9,542 nt of DNA from Chitinophagaceae bacterium (lineage in GTDB: Bacteria; Bacteroidota; Bacteroidia; Chitinophagales; Chitinophagaceae), in assembly GCA_003526435.1 (NCBI GenBank), contig DPWF01000267.1, forward strand, positions 4,685-14,226. Reading direction: 5' to 3'. Made by a program: the position numbers and the translations under genes. The notes under the pieces are model-generated. The model saw only the letters and a list, made by a program, of their open reading frames with translations, searched no databases and was not told the DNA's origin. Shown here one piece after another: positions 1 to 5,908 of the stretch. Positions within the stretch are counted from its first letter, which is position 1; each line of letters opens with the position of its first letter.

Positions 1-1
1 A

Positions 2-91
2 GCACAACTGGGAGGGCAGTTTACGCAGGACTATGAACAGTTGGAAGCCGATATTATTCAAAACAGAAGTATGATCACCATTGGCGGATAG
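2..91 (+). CDS. moaA: GTP 3',8-cyclase MoaA, C-terminal tail (partial)
   Basis: The window opens inside a reading frame whose last 29 residues end in RSMITIGG before a TAG stop. MoaA proteins end in a conserved Gly-Gly tail that reaches into the active site. MoaA is the radical SAM enzyme that starts Moco synthesis by converting GTP to 3',8-cyclo-GTP, the substrate of MoaC. The radical SAM domain and both iron-sulfur cluster motifs lie upstream of the window. The stop is 26 bases before moeA on the same strand, and moaC, moaD, moaE and moeB follow, which strongly supports the call. From the tail alone the identification would be modest; context raises it. Confidence 0.8.
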   Translation, partial: AQLGGQFTQDYEQLEADIIQNRSMITIGG

Positions 92-117
92 ACGCACTTT
101 GGTTAAATAATTCACAG

Positions 118-486
118 ATGATGATCAGTGTACCAGAAGCCCGGAAAATTATTCAGCAACATGTTACAGCATTACAGCCTGTACAAATGAAGTTGCAGGA
201 TGCTGCGGGTTACAGGCTGGCTGTTGATATAGTGTCACCTCTTGATATACCTGCTTATCCGCAATCTTCTATGGATGGATATGCGTTTTCTTTTTCAGAC
301 TGGCAGCAGAATCCTGAACTATTGGTGCAAGGGGAGATGGCGGCAGGTAGCCTCAGCCAACTTGAGATTCAGCCAGAAACAGCCGTTCGGATTTTTACAG
401 GTGCTCCTGTTCCATATGGTGCAGATACAGTAGTGATGCAGGAGAAGACCAGTGTAACCAATCATCATTTGCAGATTCATGAATAA
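118..486 (+). CDS. MoeA N-terminal fragment (122 aa) ending at the internal stop
   Basis: As written, translation from the ATG at 118 (a second ATG follows at once at 121) ends after 122 residues with LQIHE-stop. The fragment holds the start of domain I, including PLDIPAYPQSSMDGYA, and most of inserted domain II up to GADTVVMQEK. It lacks the MogA-like domain III that binds adenylylated molybdopterin and molybdate, so it should not be active alone. The start matches normal MoeA N-termini and lies 26 bases after moaA. No clear Shine-Dalgarno precedes it, as is common in this phylum. Confidence 0.6.
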   Translation: MMISVPEARKIIQQHVTALQPVQMKLQDAAGYRLAVDIVSPLDIPAYPQSSMDGYAFSFSDWQQNPELLVQGEMAAGSLSQLEIQPETAVRIFTGAPVPYGADTVVMQEKTSVTNHHLQIHE

Positions 487-513
487 CAACTGAAACAAGG
501 TGCCAATGTCAGG

Positions 514-1308
514 TTGCAGGGATCAGAAATTAAAAAAGGAGAACTTGCTTTAACGGCCAATGCCACGTTAACACCTGCTGCTATGGGTTTTCTGGCAGGA
601 ATGGGGATTACAGATGTAATGGTATTTCCTCCGCCGGCCGTTACGATCATTATTACAGGGAATGAATTACAAAATCCAGGTCAGCCATTGGCGTATGGGC
701 AGGTATATGACTCCAATTCTTTTGCTTTGACTGCTGCTTTACAACAAAATGGTATCAGACAAATAAAGGTAGTGACAGTGCCGGATGTATTGGATCAATT
801 GACTGATGCATTACAGCAGGCATTGGAATTGAGTGATCTTGTGCTATTAACAGGAGGAGTGAGTGTGGGTGATTACGATTTTGTACTGGAAGCAGCTACA
901 CGCTGTGGCATTACTACACGATTTCATAAAATAAAACAAAGACCTGGTAAACCACTTTTCTTTGGAACAGAAGCATCGAAACTCGTGTTTGGGTTACCTG
1001 GTAATCCATCTTCTGTACTCACCTGTTTTTATATGTATGTGTTGCCCGCAATCATTGCCATGAGCAGTAAGCAGTATGGATTGTTGGAGAAACAGGTTCC
1101 GCTTTCAAAATCATACCGGAAGGCGGCAGGGCTTACACATTTTTTGAAAGGGTATTATGATGGTAATACTGTATTGCCACTTGGGGCACAGGAATCGTAT
1201 AGAATGCGTTCGTTTGCAGCAGCCAACTGCTTGATTGAAATAGAAGAGCAGGTGACAGATTGTATAGAAGGAACGATGGTTAATATTCATCTTTTACCTG
1301 TTGAATGA
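514..1308 (+). CDS. MoeA C-terminal fragment (up to 264 aa) after the internal stop
   Basis: The same frame reopens directly after the TAA. The first possible start is TTG at 514; the first in-frame ATG is at 583. Neither has a convincing ribosome site. The segment carries the MogA-like domain III with TGGVSVGDYDF and LPGNPSS, the parts expected to bind the pterin and molybdate, and the beta-rich C-terminal domain IV. A fragment started at 514 or 583 would lack domain I and most of domain II, which form the dimer in known MoeA structures. It is best read as the second half of a broken gene. The TGA at 1306-1308 lies 6 bases before the transporter gene, so loss of translation here could also lower expression of downstream genes through polarity. 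Confidence 0.5.
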   Translation: MQGSEIKKGELALTANATLTPAAMGFLAGMGITDVMVFPPPAVTIIITGNELQNPGQPLAYGQVYDSNSFALTAALQQNGIRQIKVVTVPDVLDQLTDALQQALELSDLVLLTGGVSVGDYDFVLEAATRCGITTRFHKIKQRPGKPLFFGTEASKLVFGLPGNPSSVLTCFYMYVLPAIIAMSSKQYGLLEKQVPLSKSYRKAAGLTHFLKGYYDGNTVLPLGAQESYRMRSFAAANCLIEIEEQVTDCIEGTMVNIHLLPVE

Positions 1309-1314
1309 TGTTTA

Positions 1315-2052
1315 ATGGATAGTGTATTCTTATTTTATATTTTATTACTCGTTGTTGCATTTCTGTATGCATCAGTAGGGCATGGAGGTGCCAGCGGGTA
1401 CCTGGCACTAATGGCATTGTTTAGTGTGGCACCTGAAGTAATGAAACCTACGGCGTTGTTATTAAACCTTTTTGTATCGCTTACCGCATTTCTGCAATTT
1501 TACCGTGGTAAGCATTTTGTTTGGAAAGTGTTTTTTCCATTGGCACTCGCATCGGTACCGATGGCATTTGTTGGTGGATTGATTTCAATTGATGCCACGA
1601 TCTATAAAAAAATACTGGGTTTATTACTGGTATTTTCTGTGATACGATTGCTTATTCCAACTAAAAACAATGCTCAGGAACTGAAGCCTGCTCATTTTTC
1701 CGGTGCTTTATTAATGGGGGGAATCATTGGACTACTATCGGGAATGATTGGTATTGGAGGCGGTATTATTCTCTCGCCATTATTGATATTCTTTAACTGG
1801 ACCGACCAGAAACAAACAGCCGCCATCAGTGCCCTGTTTATTTTTGTAAATTCAGCATCGGGTCTGATGGGGCAATTAACGAATGGAATTCAGTTCAGTG
1901 GAGATATGTTTGTATATGTGGCCATAGCGTTTACGGGAGGAATAGCCGGTGCCTATTTTGGTTCGATGAAATTCAGACAACAGATCATGAAAAAAATACT
2001 AGCCATTGTATTGATGGTGGCGGCCTATAAATTATTATTTACCGGAGCATAA
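1315..2052 (+). CDS. TSUP (TauE/SafE) family membrane transporter
   Basis: This 245-residue protein is almost entirely hydrophobic, with about eight predicted membrane segments, roughly at 4-22, 27-42, 45-63, 72-90, 99-114, 128-160 (two short helices), 168-188, 199-218 and 228-242. It shows the duplicated glycine-rich signature of the TauE/SafE family: YASVGHGGASGYL near 18-30 in the first half and LSGMIGIGGGIILSPLL near 140-156 in the second. Family members move sulfite, sulfoacetate or other small sulfur-containing or organic anions across the inner membrane; the substrate here cannot be deduced. It begins 6 bases after moeA and ends 9 bases before the next gene, inside a run of Moco genes, so export of a sulfur oxyanion or movement of an oxyanion linked to Moco enzymes is a reasonable but unproven inference. 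Confidence 0.85.
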   Translation: MDSVFLFYILLLVVAFLYASVGHGGASGYLALMALFSVAPEVMKPTALLLNLFVSLTAFLQFYRGKHFVWKVFFPLALASVPMAFVGGLISIDATIYKKILGLLLVFSVIRLLIPTKNNAQELKPAHFSGALLMGGIIGLLSGMIGIGGGIILSPLLIFFNWTDQKQTAAISALFIFVNSASGLMGQLTNGIQFSGDMFVYVAIAFTGGIAGAYFGSMKFRQQIMKKILAIVLMVAAYKLLFTGA

Positions 2053-2061
2053 TATCTAATT

Positions 2062-2574
2062 ATGAAATACCTGCTTATTTTATCTGCATTATTATTGTCG
2101 CAAGTGCTGTATGCCCAGCATGAAACCAGACCTACAGATTATTTTACAGTGGAGGGGAAAGTGAAAAATATAATTAATTTCAAGTTGCAGGATGCCGCAG
2201 CTTTTAATAGTATTTCATTTGACAGTATTGTAGTGTACAATCATTTGGTCGTAAGAAAGTCTGTGCTGAAAAAAGTAAAAGGTGTATTGTTGAAAGATAT
2301 TATTTCCAAAGCCTCTTTTGATATCAGCGACCCAAAACCACTGAGCAGGTATTATATAACCTGTATAGCTTCTGATGGATACAAAGTGGTATTTTCCTGG
2401 AACGAAATATTTAATTCAGCCATTGGGAAAGAACTGATCGTAATAACTGAGGCAGATGGGGTAAAAGCGAATGTATTACCCCAGCGTATCGCTATTGTTT
2501 CACCAGCCGATATTGCAACCGGACGAAGGTATGTTCATGGATTACAAAAAGTAGTAGTAGAAAGAGTTCATTAA
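2062..2574 (+). CDS. Secreted small protein resembling a sulfite-oxidase-type molybdopterin-binding domain
   Basis: The 170-residue product starts with a signal peptide (MKYLLILSALLLSQVLYA, likely cleaved before Gln19), so it is expected in the periplasm. The mature part looks like a shortened oxidoreductase molybdopterin-binding domain: a leading TVEGKVKN strand, KGVLLKDIISKA near 73-84, YYITCIASDGYKVVFSWNEIF near 93-113, a KELIVITEADG stretch, and a closing RYVHGLQKVVVERV. These follow the usual order of such small 'molybdopterin-dependent oxidoreductase' proteins. The only cysteine, Cys96 in ITCIASDGY, is not clearly at the position of the Mo-ligating cysteine of sulfite oxidases, so catalysis is doubtful. 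It sits 9 bases after the transporter and 17 bases before moaD, in line with a Moco-linked role. Fold assignment is by pattern only and moderately sure; function is unknown. Confidence 0.6.
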   Translation: MKYLLILSALLLSQVLYAQHETRPTDYFTVEGKVKNIINFKLQDAAAFNSISFDSIVVYNHLVVRKSVLKKVKGVLLKDIISKASFDISDPKPLSRYYITCIASDGYKVVFSWNEIFNSAIGKELIVITEADGVKANVLPQRIAIVSPADIATGRRYVHGLQKVVVERVH

Positions 2575-2591
2575 TAATGAGAAAGTAAACA

Positions 2592-2825
2592 ATGAAAACT
2601 GACATTCTTTTATTTGGACAACTGGCAGAACAAGTCGGAGCCAAACAGATAAGCCTGGAAGGATTTTCTGATTCCGAAACATTGATAAAAGCATTGCAAC
2701 AACAGTATCCTGTGTTATCACAGTCTAAATATATTGTGGCCATTAACCAGGAAATTATTTCCGGAAATACAGCCTTGTCAGATAATAGTATAGTTGCCTT
2801 ATTACCACCTTTCTCAGGAGGATAA
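2592..2825 (+). CDS. moaD: Molybdopterin synthase small subunit (sulfur carrier) MoaD
   Basis: This 77-residue protein has the size and layout of the ubiquitin-like sulfur carrier MoaD: an N-terminal strand with ILLFGQLAEQVG, the AINQEII strand near 50-56, and a VALLPPFSGG end. The terminal Gly-Gly is adenylylated by MoeB, turned into a thiocarboxylate, and then delivers sulfur inside the MoaD-MoaE complex to cyclic pyranopterin monophosphate. MoeB and MoaE are the next two genes, which separates it from the similar thiamine carrier ThiS. It begins 17 bases after the secreted protein. The two Gly codons (GGA GGA) and the preceding A form an AGGAGG ribosome site for moeB. No missing residue was noticed. 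Confidence 0.93.
   Translation: MKTDILLFGQLAEQVGAKQISLEGFSDSETLIKALQQQYPVLSQSKYIVAINQEIISGNTALSDNSIVALLPPFSGG
2816..2821 (+). promoter_or_regulatory. Shine-Dalgarno AGGAGG for moeB, inside moaD codons
   Basis: A perfect AGGAGG lies 5 bases before the ATG at 2827. It fixes the moeB start there and argues against an in-frame upstream start at 2794. It is made by the last codons of moaD, which encode the essential Gly-Gly, so translation of carrier and activating enzyme is probably coupled. Strong sites like this are scarce elsewhere in the operon. Confidence 0.8.
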
Positions 2826-2826
2826 T

Positions 2827-3951
2827 ATGAAAAAAGAAATTTCATACGAACGTTACCAACGGCAGATGATACTTCCCGGTTTTGGCGAGGAGGCACAGCA
2901 GCGATTGTCTGATGCCCGGGTACTGGTAATAGGTGCAGGTGGATTGGGTTGCCCTGCATTACAATATCTCACAGCAGCAGGTGTTGGTACGATTGGTATG
3001 GCAGATGGGGATATGGTTTCACTTAGCAACCTGCACAGACAGGTACTCTTTCATACATCCGATATCGGAAAAAATAAAGCAGAAGTGGCTGCTGCTCATT
3101 TACAGCAACTAAATCCGGAGATAAGCATAATGTCGATTCCCGAAAATGTAAACAATCAAAACTTATTACAACTGCTAACGGGTTTTGATATAGTCATTGA
3201 CGGAACTGACAATTTTGCTACCCGGTATATGATCAACGATGCCTGTGTTTTGATGAATAAAATATTGGTCTATGGAGCCGTCTCAAGATTTGAAGGACAG
3301 GTATCTGTATTTAATTATCCGCTGAAGCAGGAGGAACGTTCATCTAATTACCGTGATCTTTTTCCCGAACCACCCAAAGAAGATGAAGTATTGAATTGTG
3401 CAGATGCGGGCGTGATAGGTGTACTGCCCGGTATTATTGGCACCATGCAGGCCAGTGAAACGATTAAATTAATTACAGGCCAGGGTAACCCATTGGTCAA
3501 TCAGTTGTTGACTTTTAATGCAATGACCAATCAATTTTTTACAATGAAAGTTGCTGCGAAAAAAGAAACGGTCTCATTAATACCTGATACTGCAGCAGCA
3601 TTTCAGGCAACTGATTATGCATGGCTTTGTGGAGCTTCATTTCAAGTGAGTGAAATTGATGCGCACACATTCGATGGGTTAATTGGGCAGCATCATATAG
3701 ATGTGGTAGATGTTCGCGAACCGGATGAAATACCCCTGGTAAGCGAATTTCAACACCTCCGGATTCCATTGACGCAGATCGCAACAGCATCTGAACAACT
3801 GAAAAGTGACACAGTTGTTGTATTTTGTCAGTCTGGAAAAAGAAGCAGGCAGGCTGCAAAGCTGTTGTCGGAGCAGTTTGGTACTACCAAAAGCATACAT
3901 AGTTTGCAGGGCGGAATTCTGGCATGGAAGACATTTTGTCAAACAAAATGA
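2827..3951 (+). CDS. moeB: MoaD-adenylyltransferase MoeB with C-terminal rhodanese domain
   Basis: The start at 2827 gives 374 residues and has a strong ribosome site. Residues 1 to about 245 are a ThiF/MoeB/HesA E1-like domain: SYERYQRQMILPGFG near 7-20, nucleotide loop GAGGLG at 36-41, Asp60 in MADGD, SNLHRQ at 68-73 and IDGTDNFATRYMIND near 124-138. It activates the MoaD C-terminus as an acyl-adenylate. Residues about 285-374 form a rhodanese domain with active-site loop CQSGKRS at 334-340, expected to carry a persulfide that supplies sulfur to MoaD, as in MoeZ and human MOCS3. The two CxxC pairs that bind zinc in E. coli MoeB are not present: the first region reads SSNYRDLF, and only single cysteines occur later. 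Cys191 in VLNCADAG matches the conserved cysteine of the family. moaE follows one base after the stop. HesA/ThiF naming is possible, but context favours MoeB. Confidence 0.9.
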   Translation: MKKEISYERYQRQMILPGFGEEAQQRLSDARVLVIGAGGLGCPALQYLTAAGVGTIGMADGDMVSLSNLHRQVLFHTSDIGKNKAEVAAAHLQQLNPEISIMSIPENVNNQNLLQLLTGFDIVIDGTDNFATRYMINDACVLMNKILVYGAVSRFEGQVSVFNYPLKQEERSSNYRDLFPEPPKEDEVLNCADAGVIGVLPGIIGTMQASETIKLITGQGNPLVNQLLTFNAMTNQFFTMKVAAKKETVSLIPDTAAAFQATDYAWLCGASFQVSEIDAHTFDGLIGQHHIDVVDVREPDEIPLVSEFQHLRIPLTQIATASEQLKSDTVVVFCQSGKRSRQAAKLLSEQFGTTKSIHSLQGGILAWKTFCQTK

Positions 3952-3952
3952 T

Positions 3953-4396
3953 ATGAAAGAAGGGAAACTTAAAAATATATTTGTTCAGGGTAGTATCACT
4001 GCATCATTTATTGCAGACAGTATCCAGAAACACAGTTCCAAAACAGGAATAGGCGGGCATAGTATTTTTCTTGGTCAGGTACGTACCGATGAAATCAATG
4101 GAAAAAAAGTTGCAGCTATTGAGTATACGTCGTATGAAGAAATGGCGTTGCAAAAAATGCATGAGATCAGGGAAGCAATTTTCGTGAAGTATGAATTAAC
4201 CTGTATGCATGTTTATCACAGCCTGGGCAAAGTACCGGCAGGGGAGATCTGTTTGTTTGTCTTTACATCATCACCCCATCGTAAAGCCGCCATTGAAGCC
4301 TGTTCTGAACTGGTAGAAAAAATCAAGGCCGAACTTCCTGTATGGGGTGCTGAACTGTTTGAAGACAATAGCCATCAGTGGAAAGTGAATCAATAA
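3953..4396 (+). CDS. moaE: Molybdopterin synthase large (catalytic) subunit MoaE
   Basis: The ATG at 3953 gives 147 residues, the usual MoaE length; longer in-frame starts lie inside moeB and are not needed. MoaE binds two MoaD thiocarboxylates and converts cyclic pyranopterin monophosphate to molybdopterin. Family motifs seen: [11 protein letters not shown] at 34-44, [11 protein letters not shown] near 55-65, [12 protein letters not shown] near 106-117, and [12 protein letters not shown] near 123-134, closing with HQWKVN. By ungapped comparison with the remembered E. coli sequence, Lys125 matches catalytic Lys119, but Gly132 sits where Lys126 is, and the usual His-Arg pair at 89-90 is His-Ser. 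Some Bacteroidota MoaE proteins probably place a lysine one residue later; here that residue is Ala133. The gene starts one base after moeB and ends 2 bases before moaC-mogA. No Shine-Dalgarno is visible. Confidence 0.92.
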   Translation: MKEGKLKNIFVQGSITASFIADSIQKHSSKTGIGGHSIFLGQVRTDEINGKKVAAIEYTSYEEMALQKMHEIREAIFVKYELTCMHVYHSLGKVPAGEICLFVFTSSPHRKAAIEACSELVEKIKAELPVWGAELFEDNSHQWKVNQ

Positions 4397-4398
4397 TT

Positions 4399-5310
4399 AT
4401 GGTTGATATAACATCAAAATCAAATACCCTTCGGGAAGCCATTGCAACGGCAACAGTTACTGTATCTAAACAGGAAACAATAGATGCTATTCGTAACAAA
4501 CAGGTGCCCAAAGGCGATGTGTTCGAATTTTCACGTGCTGCAGGGTTACTGGCCATCAAAAAAACAAGTGATCTAATTCCCGATTGTCATCCTTTACCCA
4601 TTGAATTCGCCGCTATCAAACATGAAATAAATGGACTGAATATTTTAGTTACGGTTGAAGTGCATACGATTTACAAAACAGGTGTAGAAGTGGAAGCCAT
4701 GCATGGTGCATCTGTTACGGCATTAACAATGTATGATATGCTGAAGCCATTGGATAAGGCTGTTGAAATATCAAACATCAGGCTGGAACAAAAAAAAGGA
4801 GGAAAGACAGATCAATTATCTGTGAATACAGGTGAATTATCATGTGCGGTAATTGTTTGTTCTGATACTGTATCTGCCGGAGATAAAGAAGATGTTTCAG
4901 GTAAGGTCATCATCCAGAAAATGGAGCAACTGGGTGTAAAAGTGGTGGCTTACCAGGTAGTTCCTGATGATATTCAACAGATACAAGATCAGTTGAAAAC
5001 CTATGTTGACAAGGGTTGTCAGCTTGTATTGTTTACAGGCGGAACGGGTTTGTCGCCACGAGATGTAACACCCGAAGCCATTGAACCTTTACTCGACAGG
5101 ATTGTTCCAGGTATCATGGAAACAGCAAGAAATTATGGACAGCAACGTACACCCTATGCCATGTTATCAAGAGGCGTGGCAGGTTATGTGAAGAACACAC
5201 TGGTGATTGCATTGCCGGGGTCTGTAAAAGGCGTAAAAGAAACCATGAATGCTTTATTTCCGCATGTGCTTCATTTGTTCAAAGTGGCCAAAGGCGAGCG
5301 GCATGAATAA
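4399..5310 (+). CDS. moaC: Bifunctional cyclic pyranopterin monophosphate synthase / molybdopterin adenylyltransferase (MoaC-MogA fusion)
   Basis: The 303-residue product from ATG 4399 joins two Moco enzymes. Residues about 1-138 are MoaC, which turns 3',8-cyclo-GTP into cyclic pyranopterin monophosphate: MVDITSK start, [10 protein letters not shown] near 52-61 (Lys54 matching E. coli Lys51), CHP at 63-65, [11 protein letters not shown] near 95-105 and LTMYDMLK near 109-116 (Asp113 and Lys116 matching Asp128 and Lys131). Residues about 147-303 are a MogA/MoaB-type domain that adenylylates molybdopterin: [15 protein letters not shown] near 154-168, [15 protein letters not shown] near 212-226 and ALPGSVKG near 271-278. 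The linker near 133-147 is short and lysine/glycine-rich. This fusion is known in the phylum. The start matches normal MoaC; a longer start at 4378 lies inside moaE. It begins 2 bases after moaE and is the last gene of the Moco run. Both active sites look intact. Confidence 0.93.
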   Translation: MVDITSKSNTLREAIATATVTVSKQETIDAIRNKQVPKGDVFEFSRAAGLLAIKKTSDLIPDCHPLPIEFAAIKHEINGLNILVTVEVHTIYKTGVEVEAMHGASVTALTMYDMLKPLDKAVEISNIRLEQKKGGKTDQLSVNTGELSCAVIVCSDTVSAGDKEDVSGKVIIQKMEQLGVKVVAYQVVPDDIQQIQDQLKTYVDKGCQLVLFTGGTGLSPRDVTPEAIEPLLDRIVPGIMETARNYGQQRTPYAMLSRGVAGYVKNTLVIALPGSVKGVKETMNALFPHVLHLFKVAKGERHE

Positions 5311-5443
5311 TTCCTGCAAGCGGAAAACCCCGGCCTGTCCGAAATGGGTAGTTTTAAAAAGCAGTTGACCGATTTTTGATCATTTGCTTTCTGTTTTTCT
5401 CAGATAATACTTAGTTTACAATTCACATAAATCCCTCTCTTAT

Positions 5444-5908
5444 ATGCCGAAGTATAATTTTACCGTCAACAATAAACAGGTATCTGTTGAAGCTGATGCC
5501 GATACCCCTTTGCTTTGGGTGTTACGCGACCAGTTAAACCTGGTGGGTACCAAATATGGTTGTGGGGTGGCACAATGTGGAGCCTGCACCATTCATTACA
5601 ATGGAAGTCCGGTACGTTCATGTCAGTTTCCTGTTTCAGCAGTAGGTACAGGGAAAGTTGGAACCATTGAGGGATTAAGTGAGAAAGGAGATCACCCGGT
5701 ACAACAGGCATGGATAGAAATGGATGTAGCACAATGTGGTTATTGCCAGTCTGGCCAGATCATGGCGGCAGTAGCCCTGCTGAAAAAGAACCCGAAGCCC
5801 ACCGATGAAGAAATTGATTCAACTATTACCAATATCTGCCGTTGCGGAACCAATGTTCGTATACGTAAAGCCATTCACCTGGCTGCATCAAAAGGAGGTA
5901 AATTATGA
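5444..5908 (+). CDS. 2Fe-2S small subunit of a xanthine dehydrogenase-family molybdenum hydroxylase (IorA-like)
   Basis: The 154-residue protein is a complete small subunit with two iron-sulfur clusters. A plant-ferredoxin-type cluster uses Cys40, Cys45, Cys48 and Cys60 (CGVAQCGACTIHYNG then RSC); the second, in the helical C-terminal half, uses Cys98, Cys101, Cys132 and Cys134 (QCGYCQSGQI and ICRCG). All eight are present. It passes electrons from the Moco site of the large subunit to an external acceptor. The family includes isoquinoline 1-oxidoreductase, aldehyde and other N-heterocycle or aldehyde oxidases; the substrate is not evident. It has no signal peptide and would be carried out with its Tat-bearing partner, whose ATG overlaps this stop. 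A 133-base gap after moaC-mogA leaves open a separate promoter. Confidence 0.93.
   Translation: MPKYNFTVNNKQVSVEADADTPLLWVLRDQLNLVGTKYGCGVAQCGACTIHYNGSPVRSCQFPVSAVGTGKVGTIEGLSEKGDHPVQQAWIEMDVAQCGYCQSGQIMAAVALLKKNPKPTDEEIDSTITNICRCGTNVRIRKAIHLAASKGGKL
5893..5898 (+). promoter_or_regulatory. Shine-Dalgarno AGGAGG for the molybdenum hydroxylase large subunit
   Basis: AAAGGAGG lies 6 bases before the ATG at 5905, within the final Lys-Gly-Gly codons of the small subunit. With the ATGA stop-start overlap it indicates coupled translation of the two subunits and fixes the large-subunit start. Confidence 0.8.

Larger units (their letters stand above)
118..1308 (+). pseudogene. moeA: Molybdopterin molybdenumtransferase MoeA, interrupted by one in-frame TAA
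   Basis: Read through one TAA codon at 484-486, this is a complete MoeA of 396 residues plus the stop position, a normal family length. MoeA inserts molybdate into adenylylated molybdopterin, the last step of basic Moco synthesis. Family motifs occur in order in the composite: SSMDGYA near 50-56, RIFTGAPVPYGADTVVMQE at 91-109, GANVRLQGSEIKKG just after the stop, ITGNEL near 179-184, TGGVSVGDYDF near 245-255 and LPGNPSS near 293-299. Frame and homology continue unchanged on both sides of the stop, so the break is a substitution, not an indel, and probably hit a GAA or CAA codon. No further stop or frameshift follows in 274 codons. It may be a recent nonsense mutation, strain variation or a sequence error. 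A functional protein as written is unlikely unless readthrough or a second copy exists. Confidence 0.8.

Noticed and set aside
92..117. Moco riboswitch in the leader of the operon
   Set aside because: The visible gaps between Moco genes are too short for the known Moco aptamer, and the true operon start is outside the window.
484..486. Recoding of the moeA stop as selenocysteine or pyrrolysine
   Set aside because: Those use TGA and TAG; this is TAA, and no special hairpin was seen after it.
2794..2826. Longer N-terminus for moeB starting inside moaD
   Set aside because: The perfect AGGAGG before 2827 and the usual MoeB N-terminus favour the later ATG.
2492..2959. Minus-strand open frame of 155 codons
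   Set aside because: It lies opposite moaD, the start of moeB and the end of the secreted protein gene, all well supported; its product has no recognisable family pattern.
3806..3952. Longer N-terminus for moaE
   Set aside because: The extra 49 residues are an out-of-frame reading of the rhodanese domain; MoaE proteins begin near the ATG at 3953.
5311..5443. Terminator or promoter between moaC-mogA and the hydroxylase genes
   Set aside because: Only a 4-bp ACCC/GGGT pairing (5327-5349) and weak promoter-like boxes (TTTG 5383-5386, TAGTTTAC near 5412) were found, none at proper spacing; a separate promoter is possible but not shown.
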